DNA of 64,000 nt from G965247265 sp965247265 (GTDB lineage: Bacteria > Pseudomonadota > Gammaproteobacteria > UBA4575). The stretch spans positions 1,240,001-1,304,000 of the forward strand of contig OZ252002.1 of the NCBI GenBank assembly GCA_965247265.1, written 5' to 3'. Below are positions 44,437 through 54,378 of the stretch, piece by piece. The notes under the pieces were generated by a model. The model ran no database searches, was not told the DNA's origin, and saw only the letters and a list, made by a program, of their open reading frames with translations. The translations under genes and the position numbers were made by a program. The first letter of the stretch is position 1. Each line of letters opens with the position of its first letter.

Positions 44437-45166
44437 GCAACTTGTTACGAACGGAAGGGCTTACTAAACACTTTGCTGGCTTAGTGGCTAACGAGTCCAT
44501 TGATTTTGAAATAGATACTGGTTCCATTCAGTGTGTTATTGGTCCAAATGGAGCGGGAAAAACCACTTTCATCAGCATGATCTCTAGGCACTAACAACCA
44601 AATGCGGGGCGTATCTTCTACCAGGATCGTAACATCACCAGTTTGAATGTTGTTAGACGTGCTCGAATTGGTATTGCACGCAAGTTTCAAACGCCAACTG
44701 TATTCGACAATTTGACTGCGTATGAAAATATCGAATTAGCGGTATTTGATACAGACTGTCCGCGTAGTGAACGTAAAATCAAATTGCAGAAGTACTAAAT
44801 TTGATTCGATTAACTGAAGAATCAGATAAACCCGTTAAATTTCTCTCACATGGGCAACGCCAATGGCTAGAAATAGGGCTGTTACTGGCAGTGAAAGCCA
44901 AGCTATTGCTGCTAGATGAACCTACTGCAGGCATGACGGTAGAAGAGACCGAATCAACAGCAAAGTTGATAAAAAATCTTATCCAAGAATTCCAGCTCTC
45001 AGTGATTATCATTGAGCATGATATCAACTTTATTCGTGATCTTAACGCACCTGTAACTGTGTTACATCTTGGGCGAGTGTTGATGGAAGGAACGTTTGAA
45101 CAAGTATCCGAAAATAACCAAGTTCGTGAAATATATTTAGGCCACGGTAGTGCGTATCTAGAATGA
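44433..45166 (+). pseudogene. LivG/UrtD-family ABC ATPase (system 1), nonsense plus frameshift
   Basis: The frame from ATG at 44433 encodes an ABC ATPase with Walker A GPNGAGKTT, but hits TAA at 44592-44594 in the middle of the Walker A to Q-loop region. The same frame continues with GRIFYQDRNIT and RKFQTPTVFDNLTAYEN, then shifts near 44790 into the frame holding the signature SHGQRQ, Walker B LLLLDEPTAG and the H-loop IEHD. One substitution and one indel therefore inactivate it. Confidence 0.87.
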
Positions 45167-45808
45167 AACTAGAAGTCGAAAACATAACGGCAGGATACGG
45201 CAAAATCACCGTATTGCGTGATTTGTCATTTAAGGTTAAAGGTGAAGGAATAGTGGGTGTCGTGGGTCGTAATGGTATGGGTAAAACTACACTAATAAGA
45301 TGCCTTGTGGGTTTAATCTTCCCTAGTCCTGGCTCAATACGTCTAAATGGCGAAGACATTTCGAAATTACATCCACATGAAAGGGCTAGTCGCGGTGTTA
45401 CCACGATTGTCCAGGATCGCGGCATTTTCCCTGGTCTCACGGTAATGGAAAATTTAGAAATGGGAAGAATTGCTGCTGGTAGTGGTAAGCGCAATCGATT
45501 GGAAGAAGTGCTTAGTTATTTTCCGCGTCTTCGAGAAAGACTTACACAGACTGCAGGAACATTGAGTGGTGGCGAACAACAAATGCTAGCCATTGGACGT
45601 GGCTTGATGACCGATCCGAAATTAATACTTCTTGACGAGCCATCAGATGGGATCATGCCAACCTTGGTTGAATAAATTGCAACAACATTAGCTGAGATCA
45701 ATAGTAGTAAAGGCACTACCATTGTTATCGTTGAGCAGAACTTACCTATGATCTTTGGGCTAGCAGAATACTGCATTGTTTTGGAAAAAGGTCGACTTGT
45801 TGCAGGTT
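45163..45808 (+). pseudogene. LivF/UrtE-family ABC ATPase (system 1), nonsense mutation and fused tail
   Basis: Walker A GRNGMGKTT, signature LSGGEQQ and Walker B LILLDEP are intact, then a TAA at 45673-45675 replaces a sense codon in PTLVE-stop-IATTLAE. The same frame carries on with IVIVEQN (H-loop replaced by Q, as usual for LivF) to about 45808, where it runs directly into an unrelated ligase sequence. A nonsense mutation plus a deletion junction disable the gene. Confidence 0.86.
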
Positions 45809-46929
45809 GTACATTTAATACACCAGAAAGTACGGCAACTGTTTTTTCTGATATTCGTCAAATTGCACCAAGTTTCATTTTGACCACTCCAAATGTGCTT
45901 GCTAAATTCTGGGGAAGACATGAAGAGCGTATGTCTAGAGCAAGCAAATTGGTTCGGTCAACATTGAAAGCTGCGCTGTCAAATTCTATTCGTGTACGAA
46001 CGGGTCACGGTTTAAAACTTGGCGATCGATTTGTGTACATATTCGCACGTTTGTTTTTTACAAAGCCTATTTTACAGCAACTGGGTTTTTCGCATGCACG
46101 CATGGTTATATCTACAGGTTTTGCATTACCTGCCTATCTGAAAAAATGGTTTACATCAATAGGAGTTGATATCACTGAGCTCTATAGCGTGGTGGAAGTT
46201 GGTGGAGCAGTCGCAATTTCAGATTCTGTGAACTACTCTAACGATTCCATGGCTCGATATAAAGTAAATAAAAAAACGATACGTGTTGTTGAAGACGGTA
46301 GAGTTGAAATATTACTGTTATCAGGAGGAGCTAACTATCTCGATACCAATGGAAAGCCGCTACCTTTTGCTAACGAGGCTGGCTGGTTTTTTCCTGGAGA
46401 CCAAGCAAATCTTAATAGTGAATCATTCAGGCTTATTGGTCGGACTGCATCGCAGTATCAATTAAGTGATGACTCAGTGTTTCAACCTGAGATATGTGAG
46501 CGTTTATTAAATAATTCACCTTATGTTCGTGCTGCATTCGTGTTTGGAAATGATCAATCAAAGTTAAAGGCACTTTTCTATCCTGCGTTTGATCGTTTAA
46601 AAACATGGGCGCACTTATCAGAGATTTCCTATGCGGGATACGACGAATTATGTATTAACGAAAAAGTTCAAGCATTATTTAATGAGTTGGTTTTATCAGC
46701 TAACCGTGAAATGAAGAACTCCAGTATCCCTTGTGTCATCACGGAGTATGTAATTTGCACGCACTCTCCAAGACCAGAAAAATCAGAGATTACAAAGAAT
46801 GGCAAGATATTACGCATGAATAACTGGCAAGAAAGTACTGAGCTAGTTGATAGCGATACAAAAATTTGGTGCACAGCTGATTTATCGAAAATACCACTTA
46901 CAATTAGAAAAGTACCGCGTACCAACTAG
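45809..46929 (+). pseudogene. Long-chain acyl-CoA synthetase-like AMP-forming ligase, N-terminally deleted
   Basis: The frame continues from the LivF remnant into an ANL-superfamily ligase missing its N-terminal half, including the P-loop (TSGTTG-type) region. Remaining landmarks are VFSDIRQIAPSFILTTPNVL, ISTGFALPAYLKKWF, ITELYSVVEVGGAVA, GWFFPGDQANL with the ribose-binding Asp, and a C-terminal Lys motif (EITKNGKILR). Such a ligase often sits inside HAAT transporter operons. The deletion that removed its front also joined the two transporter operons. Not expected to be active. Confidence 0.8.
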
Positions 46930-46949
46930 CTGAAAAAGATAGTTCAATT

Positions 46950-47750
46950 ATGAATTCTACAGAAGCTGAGGATGACTCAATACTTGTTGTTGATGATGTT
47001 AGCCTTGCTTTTGGTGCTGTAATAGCTCTAAAAAATGTTAGTTTCAATATGCCGCGCGCAGGAGTGCTCGCGATCATTGGCCCGAATGGTGCCGGCAAGA
47101 CTTCTTTACTTAATTGTATTAACGGATTTTATATGCCAACAACAGGCAGAATTTTCTTTAAACAAATTGAAAGACGTTACAGAAACGCAAATCTAGCGCT
47201 TTGCGACGGAATCGCCCGAACGTTTCAAAATATTGCACTGTTTGAAGGGTTGACGACTCTTGAAAATTTAATGACTGGCAGAAGTGCAAAGATGAAAACT
47301 AATATTTTCCAGGCTGCGTTATTCGTTGGCGCCACTAAACGTGAGGAAATTGCGCACCGAAAAAAAATTGAAAATATAATTTATTTCCTCGAGCTTGAAG
47401 CAGTACGAGATACATTAGTGAATGAACTTCCCTATGGTATTCAAAAGCGTATTGAGCTTGGTCGTGCAATTGCTACTGAACCAGACTTAATTTTGCTCGA
47501 TGAGCCGATGGCAGGCATGAACTTCGATGAGAAACGAGATATGTGTCGCTTCATATGCGATTTAAATTCAACGCAGGAATTGTCGATTATACTTATTGAA
47601 CATGACATTGGTGTCGTAACGGGTATTTCAGATCGAATTATAGTGCTTGATAACGGAGAAAAAATTGCTGATGGAGTACCTAAATTAGTAGTTAATGATC
47701 CAATAGTTATTGAGGCTTATCTTGGTACACCAAATTCTGAACCGGTGTAA
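46950..47750 (+). CDS. livG: ABC transporter ATP-binding protein, LivG type (system 2)
   Basis: A 266-residue ATPase with Walker A GPNGAGKTS, Q-loop FQNIALFEG, signature-like ELPYGIQKR, Walker B LILLDEPMAGMN and H-loop LIEHDIG. The LivG-type extra loop (KREEIAHRKKIEN) is present. The intact frame lies 2 bases before the LivH gene. The signature is PYGIQKR rather than LSGGQ, as seen in LivG proteins that sit with acyl-CoA-ligase-linked transporters. Confidence 0.92.
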   Translation: MNSTEAEDDSILVVDDVSLAFGAVIALKNVSFNMPRAGVLAIIGPNGAGKTSLLNCINGFYMPTTGRIFFKQIERRYRNANLALCDGIARTFQNIALFEGLTTLENLMTGRSAKMKTNIFQAALFVGATKREEIAHRKKIENIIYFLELEAVRDTLVNELPYGIQKRIELGRAIATEPDLILLDEPMAGMNFDEKRDMCRFICDLNSTQELSIILIEHDIGVVTGISDRIIVLDNGEKIADGVPKLVVNDPIVIEAYLGTPNSEPV

Positions 47751-47752
47751 TT

Positions 47753-48643
47753 ATGGCTGATATATATTTCTTTTTTGAAATGCTGATATCAGGGCTGCTC
47801 AGTGGAGTTCTGTATGCACTTATTGCGCTTGGGTTTGTCCTTATTTATAAAGCATCAGGTGTTTTCAACTATGCACAAGGTGCGATGGTAGTTTTTGCTG
47901 CGCTAAGTTATGCAGGTTTGGTAGATGCAGGTGCTTCTGCAATTGTAGCTGGGTGTTTAGCAATTGTAATGATGATAATTGTAGCTATTCTAATCGAGTT
48001 TCTCGTACTACGACGTATGATAAACCGGTCTGAGATAAGCTTGTTTATGGTCACCATTGGTGTGGCTTATGTAATCAATGGTACTGGGCAATGGATGTGG
48101 GGTAGCGATGTCTCATTAATTGATATCAACATGCCGAGCGGGTTGTTACAAATAGGCGAAATTCTCATTGATAAAGCAGATGTTACAACTGCAATTATTT
48201 CAAGTATTTTGGTTCTAATTTTGTCGGTATTTTTTAGTTATACCTCTATGGGTCGTGCGCTTCGTGCAGTGGCAGATGATCATCAAGCCGCGGTTTCTGT
48301 TGGTGTTTCTATGCATAAGGTATGGATGGTTGTATGGGCAACAGCAGGAATTATTGCCTTCATTACAGGACTCATCTGGGGTGCACGCCTCGGGGCACAA
48401 CCAGCTTTAAGTATAATCACCCTAAAAGCACTACCTGTTCTCATTTTGGGCGGATTAACCTCTGTACCAGGTGCAATCTGTGGAGGGTTAATTATTGGAG
48501 TGAGTGAGCGATTATTTGAGGTGTATGCAGGGCCACTCATTGGCGGATCTACTGACAGTTGGTTTCCTTATGTTGTCGCGATTCTTTTTTTGGCTGTACG
48601 GCCTCAGGGTCTATTTGGTGAACGCCCGATCAGGAGGATCTAG
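47753..48643 (+). CDS. livH: ABC permease, LivH type (system 2)
   Basis: A 296-residue permease with helices throughout. Landmarks are LLSGVLYALIALGFVLIYKA at the start, FNYAQGAMV, and the coupling segment GRALRAVADDHQAAVSVGV (about 167-185). It pairs with LivM in the membrane. It is 8 bases from the next gene and intact, unlike the LivM of system 1. Confidence 0.92.
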   Translation: MADIYFFFEMLISGLLSGVLYALIALGFVLIYKASGVFNYAQGAMVVFAALSYAGLVDAGASAIVAGCLAIVMMIIVAILIEFLVLRRMINRSEISLFMVTIGVAYVINGTGQWMWGSDVSLIDINMPSGLLQIGEILIDKADVTTAIISSILVLILSVFFSYTSMGRALRAVADDHQAAVSVGVSMHKVWMVVWATAGIIAFITGLIWGARLGAQPALSIITLKALPVLILGGLTSVPGAICGGLIIGVSERLFEVYAGPLIGGSTDSWFPYVVAILFLAVRPQGLFGERPIRRI

Positions 48644-48650
48644 ATCTTAA

Positions 48651-49721
48651 ATGTTTTATAGTCAAGCAAGACAATTACGCACATCTTTTGGTGAGGATCT
48701 AATTTTATTACCGGCTCGTGAAGATCGAATTGTAATAATAATCTTACTCGCGATTCTTTTTATATTTATTCCTTTTTTTGCAAATGAATATTGGATCGGA
48801 AGTATCTTTATCCCGGTAATGATTTTGTCGATAGCCGCTATTGGGGCAAATTTGTTAATGGGTTATGCCGGTCTATTTTCGTTAGGTACTGGTGGGTTGA
48901 TGGCGGTCGGAGCTTACACGAGTTACAAATTAGCCACTAATGTGCCTGAAATACCTGTGATTATCGATTTTTTGATTGGTGGTTTAATGGCAGCGATAGT
49001 TGGTGTCTTATTTGGACTTACAAGTCTGCGCTTGCGAGCTTTTTATCTTGCAATTGCCACCCTTGCTGCACAATTTTTTCTCGAATGGATATTTTCGAGA
49101 GTAGCTTGGTTTTGGAACTATCACCCTTCAGGAGTCGCTTCAACTTCTAGCATCACGGTCTTTGGTTTCTCATTAGCGTCTGAAGTAAATGCATATTTAT
49201 TTGTATTGATTGTTACAATTATTTTTGCCGTACTTGCAAAAAATATTGTCCGTAGCCATTTTGGCCGTCAATGGATCGCTATTCGCGATAATGAAATTTC
49301 AGCTGAATTTATTGGAGTAAATATACCCGTGACAAAATTGGTGGTGTTTGCAGTAAGCTCTTTTTATTGCGGGGTTGCAGGTGGTCTTTGGGCGTTTTTG
49401 TATTTACAAAACGTTACTGTTTCTGCATTTACAATCGACATGTCATTTAAAATAATGTTCATAGTAATAATTGGAGGGTTGGGTAGCATATTCGGATCAT
49501 TCATTGGCGCTATATTTATATTCCTATTGCCTCTGGCTTTATATGAAATGCCAGCACTTCTAAATTTTCAAATTAACTCGCAAGTGCAGTCATACATAGA
49601 GATCATAACTTTTGGCATCCTTATCATATTTTTTCTTATTGTCGAACCATTAGGTCTAGCAAAGCTATGGTTCACAATGCGCGATAAGCTTCGTGCATGG
49701 CCATATCCTTATAATGATTAA
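48651..49721 (+). CDS. livM: ABC permease, LivM type (system 2)
   Basis: A 356-residue permease. Landmarks are NLLMGYAGLFSLGTGGLMAV, LRLRAFYLAIATLAAQFFLE and the coupling helix GRQWIAIRDNEISAEFIGVN. Ten predicted helices and a C-terminal cytoplasmic tail. Intact; forms the heterodimeric channel with LivH. Confidence 0.91.
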   Translation: MFYSQARQLRTSFGEDLILLPAREDRIVIIILLAILFIFIPFFANEYWIGSIFIPVMILSIAAIGANLLMGYAGLFSLGTGGLMAVGAYTSYKLATNVPEIPVIIDFLIGGLMAAIVGVLFGLTSLRLRAFYLAIATLAAQFFLEWIFSRVAWFWNYHPSGVASTSSITVFGFSLASEVNAYLFVLIVTIIFAVLAKNIVRSHFGRQWIAIRDNEISAEFIGVNIPVTKLVVFAVSSFYCGVAGGLWAFLYLQNVTVSAFTIDMSFKIMFIVIIGGLGSIFGSFIGAIFIFLLPLALYEMPALLNFQINSQVQSYIEIITFGILIIFFLIVEPLGLAKLWFTMRDKLRAWPYPYND

Positions 49722-49745
49722 AATAACAAACCAAACTTATTATCC

Positions 49746-50564
49746 ATGATGATTAACAAATCAAGCAAGCAACCATTATTAGAACTGCAAGATGTAAGTG
49801 CCGTTTATGGACGTTTAAGTCTTGCTTTGAAAGGCATTTCTCTGAACGTACAACATGGGTCAATTGTAGCATTAGTTGGTGCAAACGGTGCGGGCAAAAC
49901 CACGACGCTTAAATCGATCTCAAATTTAATATCGATCGATGGAGGAGCTGTTACACAAGGATCAATATTCTATGAAGGCGAGAATATTTGTGGTGTAGAT
50001 CCAGAAGTTCTAGTTTCTAAAGGAATTGTACAGGTGCTCGAGGGACGGCGTTGCTTTAATCATCTGACTGTAGAAGAAAATCTACTGGTGAGTTGCAAAC
50101 GCAACGGTCGCAGTCGTTCTGATGTAAGAAATGAGATCGAAGAAATCTACGAATATTTCCCGATCCTCAATAAAATACGACGTTCCTATGCAGGGTATAT
50201 CTCTGGTGGCGAGCAACAAATGCTTGTCATAGGGCGTGCAATATTAGCCAAGCCAAGACTTCTTTTGTTAGACGAACCATCGATGGGTGTAGCGCCAATT
50301 ATAGTTGAAGAAATTTACGAGATATTATCTAAATTGGCGAAACAACTAGATATTAGTATCTTGCTTGCGGAACAAAATACTCGCTTAGCATTAGATTATG
50401 GTGACTATGGCTACATTATTGGTAATGGTCGGGTTGTGATAGAAGGCACATCCAATGAGTTGAAGAACAATCTATTAATTCAGGAATTTTATATGGGTGT
50501 TCATGAGGATGGAAATATTTCAATCGAAAAGCGTTCAACTCGAGAGAATAGCTGGCTAATTTAG
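49746..50564 (+). CDS. livF: ABC transporter ATP-binding protein, LivF type (system 2)
   Basis: A 272-residue ATPase with Walker A GANGAGKTT, signature ISGGEQQ, Walker B LLLLDEPSMGV and AEQN in place of the H-loop His, typical of LivF. Intact. The substrate-binding protein expected next is absent, since the following 300 bases hold no gene. Either the UrtA-like protein at 41201 or an unlinked one would have to serve this transporter. Confidence 0.91.
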   Translation: MMINKSSKQPLLELQDVSAVYGRLSLALKGISLNVQHGSIVALVGANGAGKTTTLKSISNLISIDGGAVTQGSIFYEGENICGVDPEVLVSKGIVQVLEGRRCFNHLTVEENLLVSCKRNGRSRSDVRNEIEEIYEYFPILNKIRRSYAGYISGGEQQMLVIGRAILAKPRLLLLDEPSMGVAPIIVEEIYEILSKLAKQLDISILLAEQNTRLALDYGDYGYIIGNGRVVIEGTSNELKNNLLIQEFYMGVHEDGNISIEKRSTRENSWLI

Positions 50565-50872
50565 AAAAATATTCCATCAATGAATATTTTGCATTGTAGA
50601 TACAATTTAGATAAAGGAATTTCATTCGTGTTTTAGTGTGTTTGTATAGCTTTAGTGATTTTGAGTAATAAAATATTTTATATTTATTAAATATTATAAA
50701 ACATAGCAGAGAGCTTAAAGTTCATCAACGTACATGGATGGGACAGTTTGGATCGCCATGACACTTATAGTTTCAGTTTTTAGTTTTAATCGAATATCAA
50801 ATAGAAGCCCTTTCATTATTTAATTAAGCTATAACAAGATAGTTCTAACGCTTGCTAGAGGGAAGAATAACT
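50565..50872. other. Gene-free AT-rich spacer
   Basis: About 300 bases after livF where a binding-protein gene would be expected. No coding frame of note; short A/T runs only. Confidence 0.5.
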
Positions 50873-51136
50873 ATGTCTGATAATAACGCGGTCGTAAGCT
50901 GTTTCTGTAATAAAGTATCGTATAAAATAACTGGTAATTTAGGCAGTATTTCAATACTGCCACTGTTCACGGCGCAGAAAATTTACAGGAAGTGCGTTCG
51001 CAACAAATATATTGGTATCACCAAAAGACTTCAGATGGCTAGGTGGTGAAGAGTTTGTAAGTAGATACGAACCGGAAGATACTCATTTATTAAGATATGA
51101 TTCTACAAGTTTAAATTTAATAGACTTAAATTAGCA
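50873..51136 (+). pseudogene. GFA/CENP-V-type zinc protein remnant
   Basis: The frame from the ATG at 50873 starts VVSCFCNKVSYKITGNLGSI, the N-terminal CxC of the glutathione-dependent formaldehyde-activating-like family. A frameshift and a missing CHCSxCR segment follow, after which another frame reads GSAFATNILVSPKDFRWL and GEEFVSRYEPED. Core zinc ligands are lost. A decayed gene. Confidence 0.68.
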
Positions 51137-51991
51137 ATGACTGGGTCTTTTTCCGTAATATTCAAATACCTATGGCGTATGTGCCCAAGCTTTGCTGCAA
51201 AAATTACATGGCTATTGTTCTGCACACCATTAGGAAAAAAGAAATCATTAACTAAAAATGAATTAAGTTTATTGAATCAAGCAAATAAATCTCACATAAC
51301 TTTCAATTCTTATAAAGTTATAGTTTACAATTGGACGCCATCTAAGCACTGCACTGATAGCCTTGTGATATTGTTCACACACGGATGGTCTGGTAGATCG
51401 CTTGATTTTACAAGAATAATTAAGAGATTAATTAGAGAAGGACACACTGTCATTGCTTACGATAGTCCAGCTCATGGAAGTTCTTCCGGAAAGAAAGCAA
51501 ATATACAATTAATTGCAAGCACGTTAATAGAAGTTGCGAAAATATCAGATCAAATTGATGTTCTAGTAAGTCATTCCTTTGGAGGTTTGACAAGTTCACT
51601 GGCATTGAATTTGAGTCCAGATAATGGAGTATTATCACATGTGAAAAAACACATAATGATATCTAGCCCGAGTAATATGACGAGTATCGTTCAAGCCTTT
51701 GTACTCTCGATGAATTTACCAAACTCAGTTTTTGATTTGTTCTGTAAAAAAGTAGAGCGTCTCGTTAAACGTCCTATTGAGTTAGTAAATATTCCAAATC
51801 TATTAAAAGATTATTCCGGTCAGGTTCTTATTATTCACGATAAAAAAGATACGGTCGTAGAATATTCCGAAGCTGAATTTAATGTGTCTCACATCAATGC
51901 AGAATTATTAACTACCGATGGTTTAGGACATGGTCGAATTTTAAGTTCTTCTTCTGTTGCAACAGCAATTTTAGAATTTACAAGTAATTAA
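51137..51991 (+). CDS. Alpha/beta hydrolase
   Basis: A 284-residue alpha/beta hydrolase with oxyanion segment THGWSGRS (81-88), nucleophile elbow SHSFGG (S147), an acid residue in HDKKDTVVEY and the catalytic His in DGLGHGRIL. The N-terminus has a weak hydrophobic stretch (SFAAKITWLLF) that could be an anchor. Substrate unknown; small esterases and lysophospholipase-like proteins have this layout. AT-rich, standing alone between a pseudogene and insertion sequences. Confidence 0.8.
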   Translation: MTGSFSVIFKYLWRMCPSFAAKITWLLFCTPLGKKKSLTKNELSLLNQANKSHITFNSYKVIVYNWTPSKHCTDSLVILFTHGWSGRSLDFTRIIKRLIREGHTVIAYDSPAHGSSSGKKANIQLIASTLIEVAKISDQIDVLVSHSFGGLTSSLALNLSPDNGVLSHVKKHIMISSPSNMTSIVQAFVLSMNLPNSVFDLFCKKVERLVKRPIELVNIPNLLKDYSGQVLIIHDKKDTVVEYSEAEFNVSHINAELLTTDGLGHGRILSSSSVATAILEFTSN

Positions 51992-52140
51992 AATATGTTC
52001 TAAATTATTTTTTTAATAATTTCAAATATGAAAAAATTATTAAAGTTTTATAACTGTCTTTATAGACTGAAAAAAAATGAGTTTAAAATCTTAGTTAAGT
52101 TAATTGACTATGTTCGATTGTGTACAAGACTAAATAACCT

Positions 52141-52345
52141 GTGCATGGCGAATTGGTAGTTACGCAGGAATTGGGAGTTGAAACAGCCCGCGACAAAGCG
52201 AACGCCAGCTAAAATTTAAAAGATTTGTATGAGGAGATGTTCTTTTTTTGCCAAATTCTGCAGGAACGGCTCCATTCAACGAAGCATGCACACGATGATT
52301 GTTGTAGTAATGCGTAAAATCATCCAACTTGTTCTGTAAATCCAC
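52141..52345 (-). mobile_element. 3' end of a DDE insertion sequence (copy 2), interrupted
   Basis: Encodes the transposase C-terminus (YYNNHRVHASLNGAVPAEF to LPIPA) also found at the end of the copy at 56583. The outer end starts TGCATGGCGAATTGGTAGTTA, the same terminal string as at 56565. The rest of this copy lies beyond the IS6 element at 53231-54044. Confidence 0.82.
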
Positions 52346-52438
52346 ATCATTCCAAAATAACGTATGTATGGCGAGTTCGTAGCTAAACAGTTTAAAGATC
52401 AGTTTTTACGAAGAAAATTGATTTCCCTGATCTTTCCC

Positions 52439-53230
52439 GGTACTGACAAGTTAAGTACATCTAGGCGACAATGTCTAGATGAATAAATCAAATAGTTTAT
52501 ACAAACGTCACCGCTTTCCATCAGAAATCATCCAATATTCTGTCTGGCTTTATTACCGATTTAATGTCAGTCATCGAGATGTCGAAGATCTCTTAGCTGA
52601 ACGCAGCATTGAAGTCAGCTATGAGTCCATTCGTTCGTGGTGTAACAAGTTTGGCCCCCACTACGCCCGACGATTAAAGCGAAAACACCAAGGATATGGT
52701 GATACATTTTATATCGATGAAGTATTCGTGAAAATTCATGGACAACAAAAATACTTATGGCGCGCTGTGGATCAGGATGGCGAAGTGGTTGATGTGTATC
52801 TACAATCACGCAGAGATGCTGCAGCAGCCAAGCGTTTCTTCAAACGTCTGATCAAAAATCATGGAATCGAACCGAGAAAAATAGTCACTGATAAGTTAAG
52901 AAGCTATGGCGTTGCACATCGAGAACTCATTCCAGAGTCCATTCATGACACATCGAAATATGTGAACAATCGAGCTGAGCTTTCGCATCAACTGACACGC
53001 GTCAGAGAACGAGGCATGCGTCGATTCAAATCGATGCAGCAAGCCCAACGCTTTTTGGGTGCTCATGCAGCAGTACACAATCTTTTCAATCTTGGCCGCC
53101 ATTTAGTATCAGCTAAGAATTATCGAGTATTTAGAGAAAATGCCTTTGCGTCTTGGAAATGTGCTACAGCACTATAGATTATGTTTTACCTTGATTTCAC
53201 AGATGGAAAAAAAGTTAACTTGTCAGTACC
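52439..53230 (+). mobile_element. IS6-family insertion sequence
   Basis: Bounded by 16-base perfect inverted repeats: GGTACTGACAAGTTAA at 52439-52454 and its reverse complement at 53215-53230. It is about 792 bases with one intact transposase gene. No 8-base target duplication is seen at its borders (TCTTTCCC versus CTTCTTCA), so a deletion or a replicon fusion typical of IS6 followed insertion. Confidence 0.93.
52479..53177 (+). CDS. IS6-family transposase
   Basis: A 232-residue DDE transposase. The catalytic triad is D80 (FYIDEVF), D138 (IVTDKLRSY) and E167 (NNRAELSH), in the IS6/IS26 spacing. An N-terminal helix-turn-helix precedes it (SHRDVEDLLAERSIEVSYES). The frame is complete within perfect terminal repeats, so the element may be active. 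It catalyses replicative, conservative-type cointegrate formation. Confidence 0.95.
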   Translation: MNKSNSLYKRHRFPSEIIQYSVWLYYRFNVSHRDVEDLLAERSIEVSYESIRSWCNKFGPHYARRLKRKHQGYGDTFYIDEVFVKIHGQQKYLWRAVDQDGEVVDVYLQSRRDAAAAKRFFKRLIKNHGIEPRKIVTDKLRSYGVAHRELIPESIHDTSKYVNNRAELSHQLTRVRERGMRRFKSMQQAQRFLGAHAAVHNLFNLGRHLVSAKNYRVFRENAFASWKCATAL

Positions 53231-54044
53231 CTTCTTCAATTTCCAGGATGCGAAGATTGGCTTTCCAACGGTGAAATTGAAAGAGGGGGTCGTGATCCGT
53301 ACTTATATAGTGCGGTACATTTATTTTTGAAATGATCTGATTGAATATTCTGCAAATGGTTGGGCCATCGACAGGTCCTTTGTTCACAGAGCATCATATG
53401 ATCCTTCGACTCCAGACATCCATGACCACCAACACCCAATACGTCTTGAGTGAAACGGACTCGCAGCAAAAAAGATCAATGCTCCACAGACTGTCTTTCA
53501 TGTTACCAATAAAAGATAGCCAGGAAGGACCACTCCCATCGCCGGGTTTTGGATGGTAATGTTTCATCAGTACCCGCCGAACAACATCCTTATTGATCTC
53601 GATTCCAAACGTATTCGTTATGATCAATGCAATGCGTGGACAACCAAAACTGGGATTGCGACGCTTGATTTCAATAATGGCTTTGATCAAATCACTATTA
53701 GGACCTTTGGGTCCCGACTTTTTGTTTCCATGAGAAGAAAAAAGTCGTCAATACTTTCTTTTGACTAGTGTATTGTGAAATGATAGGAGAGTAGAAGGTT
53801 TAATGATAATAGCTGATTGAGTGATTTGTCTTGGAGAAAGCATCATTGCCAGCCATCCAAAAATGAATCGATCGATGGTGGTTAGATTTGGCGCTTTCAA
53901 TCTCGAGCGCTGAATTACTAAAAGCTGCTTTTTCAGCACTAAGTTTCCAGCGGCAACTGCTTTCATTCCGCCCGGATGTAGCAGGCGAAACTGGTCATCA
54001 TTAGTCAAATTTTGGAAGATGTCGCAAACGATTAGATTCTGCAC
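53231..54044 (-). pseudogene. DDE transposase (copy 2), 5' part, frameshifted and split by the IS6 element
   Basis: Minus-strand frames encode the N-terminal LKKQLLVIQRSRLKAPNLTT, a middle domain (NPSFGCPRIALIITNTFGIE), and the first catalytic Asp (WSIDLFCCES), with frameshifts between. Homologous throughout to the transposase at 56583-57653. It preserves the native N-terminus that the other copy has lost. Separated from its own 3' end by the IS6 element. Confidence 0.82.
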
Positions 54045-54378
54045 ACTAGTAATTATGAAAGTTGTATGTCAGAGAGTCCTGTGCATGGCGAATTCGTAAT
54101 TTAAGTAGCTAAAATATAATCTTACGAGGAAAATGTAAAAATGAATTCTCTGATGTTTCCCTGTTAATGAATTCGCAGAATTAAATTGAAGCTGTCCAAG
54201 TGATTGGTTTAACAATAGAATATCGGGCGTAGTTAGTAAAAACTAAGCGAATATTTTATTTTTCCCTGTAAATTGGCTGTTTAACAGGGAACTTATACTT
54301 AGTATATAGGAGAGTAGGGTTCGCTGCTGACTCCAACCACCGCCAACGAGTCTTGTCTCTCACAAGAAGTGGTACATA
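54045..54378. other. IS-end-like repeat and AT-rich spacer
   Basis: At 54080 the string TGTGCATGGCGAATTCGTA repeats the DDE-IS terminus, and the next 90 bases align with 52363-52438, left of the IS6 element. This suggests another decayed element end. No gene is seen in this stretch. Confidence 0.5.
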
